Source: Cellulosimicrobium cellulans (GTDB taxonomy: Bacteria > Actinomycetota > Actinomycetes > Actinomycetales > Cellulomonadaceae). Taken from it: a stretch of DNA of 64,000 nucleotides. Under the pieces are notes generated by a model, which worked only from the letters and a program-made list of their open reading frames with translations, searched no databases and was not told the origin of the DNA. The position numbers were made by a program, and so were the translations under genes. Positions 60,546 to 64,000 of the stretch are shown piece after piece. Position 1 is the first letter of the stretch, and every line of letters starts with the position of its first letter. The DNA lies in assembly GCF_024124905.1 (NCBI RefSeq), contig NZ_JAMXST010000003.1, positions 558,001-622,000 of the forward strand, in the 5' to 3' direction.

Positions 60546-61634
60546 ATGGACCAGCAGAAGGCACGGGAGATCAAGTCGCAGCTCGCGGACTACGCGCGCG
60601 AGCTCGCGGAGCGGTCGGGGCTGCCGGGCCGGTCGGACACGGAGATCGAGGCGCGCGACGTGCCCGACGCTGCGGACGTCGTGCGCGCGCCCACCCTCGC
60701 GATCGGCCTCGCCCCGCACGACGACGGCGGGTACGCCATCGCGGTCCGGTACCGGCTGGGCGTGCCCACCGCGCGCAGCATCGCGCGCAAGGTCGCCTCG
60801 GAGGCGGGGGACACGGTCGACGTGCGACGCACGGGGCGGATCCGGCCCCTCGCCGCGGCGCCGGGTTCGGGGCGTGCGGGCGCCGACGGACCGGGCCTGC
60901 GCCCGCCGGTCGTCACGGCGTACGCGACCGGCGAGACCGGCCGGGTCCGGCCGCTGCGTCCCGGGGTCTCGATCGCCCACGTGGACGTCACCGCGGGGAC
61001 GCTCGGCGCGTTCGTGCGGGTCGCCGAGCCGCCCGTGGCGGGCGCGGACGCCGCGTCGGTCTACGCGCTCTCGAACTGGCACGTGCTCGCGGGGTCGCCG
61101 TCCGCCCGGGTCGGGGACGTCGTCGTGCAGCCCGGCCCCGCCGACGGCGGCAGCGCGCCGGACGACCGCGTCGGGACCCTCGCCGCGCTCGTCCCGCTGG
61201 AGGCGGGCGTCACGCAGACCGTCGACGCCGCCGTCGCGCTCCTCGACGACCCGACCGTGGACCCGGAGTACCCCGTCGGCCGGATCACGGAGACCGCGGT
61301 CGCGCTCGGCGGTGAGGCGGTCGGGAAGTCCGGCCGGACCACCGGCGTCACGACAGGGCGCGTCACGGCGATCGAGCTCGACGACGTCGTGGTGGGCTAC
61401 GGCGACGGCCTCGGCGCGCTGCGGTTCGACGACCAGATCGAGGTCGAGTCGACGGGCGACGGGCCGTTCTCGCGCGGCGGCGACTCCGGGTCGCTCGTGT
61501 ACCGCGAGGACGGGGTCGCGCTGGGGCTGTTGTTCGCGGGGTCGGAGACGGGCGGCGCGAACGGCACGGGGCTCACGTACTGCAACCCGATCGGGACCGT
61601 CCTCGAGCGGCTGGGCGCGACGCTGCTCGGGTGA
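60546..61634 (+). CDS. Cytoplasmic trypsin-like serine protease
   Basis: A 362-residue S1-fold peptidase without signal peptide. Residues 1-about 130 form a helix followed by a beta-rich part (KAREIKSQLADYARELAE; LAIGLAPHDDGGYAIAVRYR). The catalytic region shows SNWHVLAG (H179), TVDAAVALLDD (D227) and GGDSGSLVYREDG (S314), all in order. The primary pocket is open, so the cleavage preference is unclear. The ATG has GAGGGGA upstream. Its N-terminal region resembles the next small gene, so the domain may regulate activity or bind the target. Confidence 0.85.
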   Translation: MDQQKAREIKSQLADYARELAERSGLPGRSDTEIEARDVPDAADVVRAPTLAIGLAPHDDGGYAIAVRYRLGVPTARSIARKVASEAGDTVDVRRTGRIRPLAAAPGSGRAGADGPGLRPPVVTAYATGETGRVRPLRPGVSIAHVDVTAGTLGAFVRVAEPPVAGADAASVYALSNWHVLAGSPSARVGDVVVQPGPADGGSAPDDRVGTLAALVPLEAGVTQTVDAAVALLDDPTVDPEYPVGRITETAVALGGEAVGKSGRTTGVTTGRVTAIELDDVVVGYGDGLGALRFDDQIEVESTGDGPFSRGGDSGSLVYREDGVALGLLFAGSETGGANGTGLTYCNPIGTVLERLGATLLG

Positions 61635-61710
61635 CGCCGCCCGGCACGGACTCCCGGCCCTGCCGCGAACGCCCCGACGGGCGCACAATGAGGTCGGGAG
61701 GTGGTTCGCC

Positions 61711-61971
61711 GTGGCGACCCTCGAACGAGCCCGCGAGGCCAAGGCCGCGCTCCGCGACGAGCTCGCGGGCCTCGACGGAGTGACCGGCGTCGGGATCGCC
61801 CGTGCCGACGCGTCGGGCGCGCCAGGGCGCGGCCCGCGGGCGCAGGACGTCGTCGACGACTGGCTGCTGCGCGTGAACGTGACCTCGGACGACGTCGACG
61901 TCCCCGAGACCGTCGACGGCGTGGAGGTCGAGGTACGCGTCGTCGGGGACGTCACGGCGTCGCGCGTCTGA
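61711..61971 (+). CDS. Standalone relative of the protease N-terminal domain
   Basis: An 86-residue protein: one amphipathic helix (LERAREAKAALRDELAGL) and then strands VTGVGIARAD, WLLRVNVTSDD and VEVEVRVVGDV. The same order (AREIKSQL helix, LAIGLAPHDD, AIAVRYR, VDVRRTGR) forms the N-terminus of the protease upstream. It may act as inhibitor or adaptor. The GTG has GGGAGG 9 bases upstream. It is not a fragment, as it has its own start and ribosome site. Confidence 0.72.
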   Translation: MATLERAREAKAALRDELAGLDGVTGVGIARADASGAPGRGPRAQDVVDDWLLRVNVTSDDVDVPETVDGVEVEVRVVGDVTASRV

Positions 61972-62084
61972 ACCCCGCGACGGCCGCGCGGGAGGGCCGG
62001 GGACGTCGCCACCCACGCCGCGGCCCGGCGCCGCCCCGTGGGCGGCACCGGGCCCGTGCTCACCGGGTCGACGTGCTCACCGGG

Positions 62085-62357
62085 TCACGACGCGCGGGCG
62101 TAGCGGGTGGGGTCGGCGTCGAAGAGGGGGCCGCACGACGAGCAGCACAGCCAGTAGCGGACGCCCTCGTGGTCACGGACGAGCCCGGCCGCCTCGGCGT
62201 GCGCCTTGACGGTCGTGCTGCCGGGCATGACGGGGCACTCGGCGAGGTCGTCGTCCGGCACGGAGCCGACCGAGGGTGCGGCGTGCGCGTGACAGGCGCC
62301 GGCCGGCTCGGGGCGGGCGTCGTCGTGCGGCGGGGCGTCGTCGTGGTGGTGGCACAT
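62085..62357 (-). CDS. His-rich YHS-like metal-binding protein
   Basis: A 90-residue protein. The N-terminus is His/Asp-rich (MCHHHDDAPPHDD) and can bind metal; the C-terminal part is a YHS-like domain (CPVMPGSTTVKAHAEAAGLV; GVRYWLCCSSCGPLFDADP) with Cys-x2-Cys. It lies 26 bases behind copA on the same strand, so it is likely a copper chaperone or donor. The ATG starts at 62357. Confidence 0.8.
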   Translation of the reverse strand: MCHHHDDAPPHDDARPEPAGACHAHAAPSVGSVPDDDLAECPVMPGSTTVKAHAEAAGLVRDHEGVRYWLCCSSCGPLFDADPTRYARAS

Positions 62358-62383
62358 GCGGGTCCTCCTGAGGGTCGGGACGG

Positions 62384-64000
62384 TCAGACGCCGGCGAGCT
62401 GCGCGGCCGGCGTGGTCGGGGTGGTGGCCGTCGGGTCCGGGCTCGTGGCCCGGCTCCGGAACGACCGCAGGCGCAGGCTGTTGCCCACGACGAAGACGCT
62501 GGAGAACGCCATCGCGGCGCCGGCGAGCATGGGGTTGAGCAGGCCGAGCGCGGCCAGCGGGATCGCGGCGACGTTGTAGGCGAACGCCCAGAAGAGGTTC
62601 ACCTTGATCGTGCCGAGGGTCCGGCGTGACAGGCGGATCGCGTCGGCCGCGGAGCGCAGGTCGCCCCGCACGAGGGTGATGTCGGCGGCCTCGATCGCGA
62701 CGTCCGTCCCGGTCCCCATGGCGAGGCCCAGGTCCGCCTGGGCCAGAGCGGCGGCGTCGTTCACGCCGTCGCCGACCATCGCGACGACCTTGCCCTCGCC
62801 CTGGAGGCGGCTGACGACGTCGACCTTGTCGCGCGGCATGACCTCCGCGATCACCTCGTCGATGCCCACCTCGGCCGCGATCCGGCGTGCGACGGTCGCG
62901 TTGTCCCCGGTGAGGAGCACCGGGGTGAGGCCGAGTGCGCGGAGCTGGCGGATCGCCTCGGCGCTCGTGGGCTTGACCGCGTCGGCCACCACGAGGACGC
63001 CGCGGGCGCGCCCGTCCCAGCCGACGACGACGGCGGTGCCGCCCTGCTCCTCGGCGCGGGCCTTGGCGTCGGCGAGGTCGCGCGGGAGGTGCTGCGCCCA
63101 CTCGGCGAGGAGCGACTCGCGGCCGACGAGCACGGCGTGCCCGTCCACGACGCCCTGCACGCCCTTGCCCTCGACGTTGGTGAACTCCGCGGGCACGGGG
63201 AGCGGGCCCACCTCCTGGGCGGCGCCCCGGGCGATCGCCCGGGCGACCGGGTGTTCCGAGGCGTCCTCGAGCGCCCCGGCGAGGCGCAGGAGCTCGGCGC
63301 GGTCGACACCGGTGCCCGTGACGACGTCGGTCAGCGTCATGACGCCCGTCGTCACGGTCCCTGTCTTGTCGAGCACGACGGTGTCCACGGTCCGGGTGGA
63401 CTCCAGCACCTCGGGTCCCTTGATGAGGACGCCCATCTGGGCTCCGCGGCCCGTCCCGACGAGCAGCGCCGTCGGGGTGGCGAGACCGAGCGCGCACGGG
63501 CACGCGATGATGAGCACCGCGACGGCGGCGGTGAACGCGGCCGAGGCCGGCGCGCCGGCGCCGAGCCACGCGCCGAGGGTGCCGACGGCGATCGCGATGG
63601 CGACGGGGACGAAGACGGCCGAGACGCGGTCGGCCAGCCGCTGGACCTGGGCCTTGCCGGACTGCGCGTCCTCGACGAGGCGGGCCATCTGCGCGAGCTG
63701 GGTGTCGCCGCCGACGCGCGTCGCGCGCACGACGAGCCGCCCGCCCGCGTTGACGGTCGCACCGGTGACGGCGTCGCCCTCGCCCACCTCGACGGGCACG
63801 GACTCGCCCGTGAGCATCGAGGCGTCGACGGCGGACGTGCCGGCCACGACCGTGCCGTCCGTCGCGATCTTCTCGCCGGGGCGCACGACGAACTCGTCGC
63901 CCACGGCGAGCTCCGAGATCGGGACGCGGGTCTCGGCGCCGTCGCGCAGCACCGCCACGTCCTTGGCGCCGAGCTCGAGCAGGGCGCGCAGCGCGGCGCC
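62384..64000 (-). CDS. copA: Copper-exporting P-type ATPase (partial, 5' end outside window)
   Basis: Type IB metal-pumping ATPase in the membrane. Within the window, 539 residues run from the actuator domain ([20 protein letters not shown]) through the membrane metal site [18 protein letters not shown] (C-P-C), the phosphorylation site [12 protein letters not shown], the ATP site ([10 protein letters not shown], with the HP pair) and the hinge [22 protein letters not shown], to the last helices. CPC plus HP points to Cu(I). The frame is open to base 64000, so the N-terminal metal-binding domains lie outside. The His-rich YHS gene follows in the same operon. Confidence 0.96.
   Translation of the reverse strand, partial: GAALRALLELGAKDVAVLRDGAETRVPISELAVGDEFVVRPGEKIATDGTVVAGTSAVDASMLTGESVPVEVGEGDAVTGATVNAGGRLVVRATRVGGDTQLAQMARLVEDAQSGKAQVQRLADRVSAVFVPVAIAIAVGTLGAWLGAGAPASAAFTAAVAVLIIACPCALGLATPTALLVGTGRGAQMGVLIKGPEVLESTRTVDTVVLDKTGTVTTGVMTLTDVVTGTGVDRAELLRLAGALEDASEHPVARAIARGAAQEVGPLPVPAEFTNVEGKGVQGVVDGHAVLVGRESLLAEWAQHLPRDLADAKARAEEQGGTAVVVGWDGRARGVLVVADAVKPTSAEAIRQLRALGLTPVLLTGDNATVARRIAAEVGIDEVIAEVMPRDKVDVVSRLQGEGKVVAMVGDGVNDAAALAQADLGLAMGTGTDVAIEAADITLVRGDLRSAADAIRLSRRTLGTIKVNLFWAFAYNVAAIPLAALGLLNPMLAGAAMAFSSVFVVGNSLRLRSFRSRATSPDPTATTPTTPAAQLAGV

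Overview
The window is very GC-rich, with GTG starts, ATGA/GTGA gene overlaps and several probable leaderless starts. Together with a CBM2-GH6 cellulase, ECF sigma factors, F420-type PPOX, WXG-like and YhgE/MMPL genes, this points to a cellulolytic actinobacterium. My inference is the Cellulomonadaceae/Promicromonosporaceae (for example Cellulosimicrobium or a relative). It looks chromosomal. I see no rRNA, tRNA, CRISPR array, transposase or phage block.

Layout. 1-9.5 kb: partial NUDIX hydrolase, secreted GH6 cellulase divergent from a PadR/membrane-protein pair across a LacI-type operator, purB, a WXG-like gene overlapping an alpha/beta-hydrolase gene, a holin-like membrane protein, hisC and a small membrane protein. 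9.6-14.9 kb: an E1alpha-E1beta-E2 keto-acid dehydrogenase operon behind a triple operator, then a lipoprotein / 30-residue peptide / DUF6766-like trio. 14.9-27.5 kb: a complete nitrate-to-ammonium block (narK, molybdopterin nitrate reductase, FAD/Fe-S partner, nirB, nirD) joined to siroheme synthesis (SUMT/dehydrogenase, UROS-winged helix, sirohydrochlorin chelatase). Two promoters carry near-identical GlnR-type box arrays. 27.5-32.3 kb: an MDR oxidoreductase and MFS pump divergent from soxR across a canonical SoxR box, then GNAT and nitroreductase. 32.4-38.2 kb: MoxR / DUF58 / membrane / two VWA / TPR-like operon. 38.4-49 kb: PPOX, CopD-CtaG fusion, AbiEi/DUF559-like orphan, S9 peptidase, ECF42-DGPF pair under a CRP-type site, second ECF sigma, small proteins, esterase-like hydrolase. 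49-54.6 kb: glycosyltransferase / acyltransferase / MATE cluster, WYL regulator, VOC protein, TetR. 54.6-60 kb: MMPL and YhgE transport pair controlled by a triple TetR-type operator. 60-64 kb: small membrane protein, cytoplasmic trypsin-like protease plus a small relative of its N-terminal region, and a copper P-type ATPase with a His-rich YHS-like protein.

The most unusual layer is not a gene set. At least ten long, near-perfect inverted repeats sit mostly at gene ends, and some are read through inside nitrate/siroheme genes. Six share one sequence family. In addition, two promoters carry three tandem copies of a dyad at a fixed period (15 bp and 17 bp).
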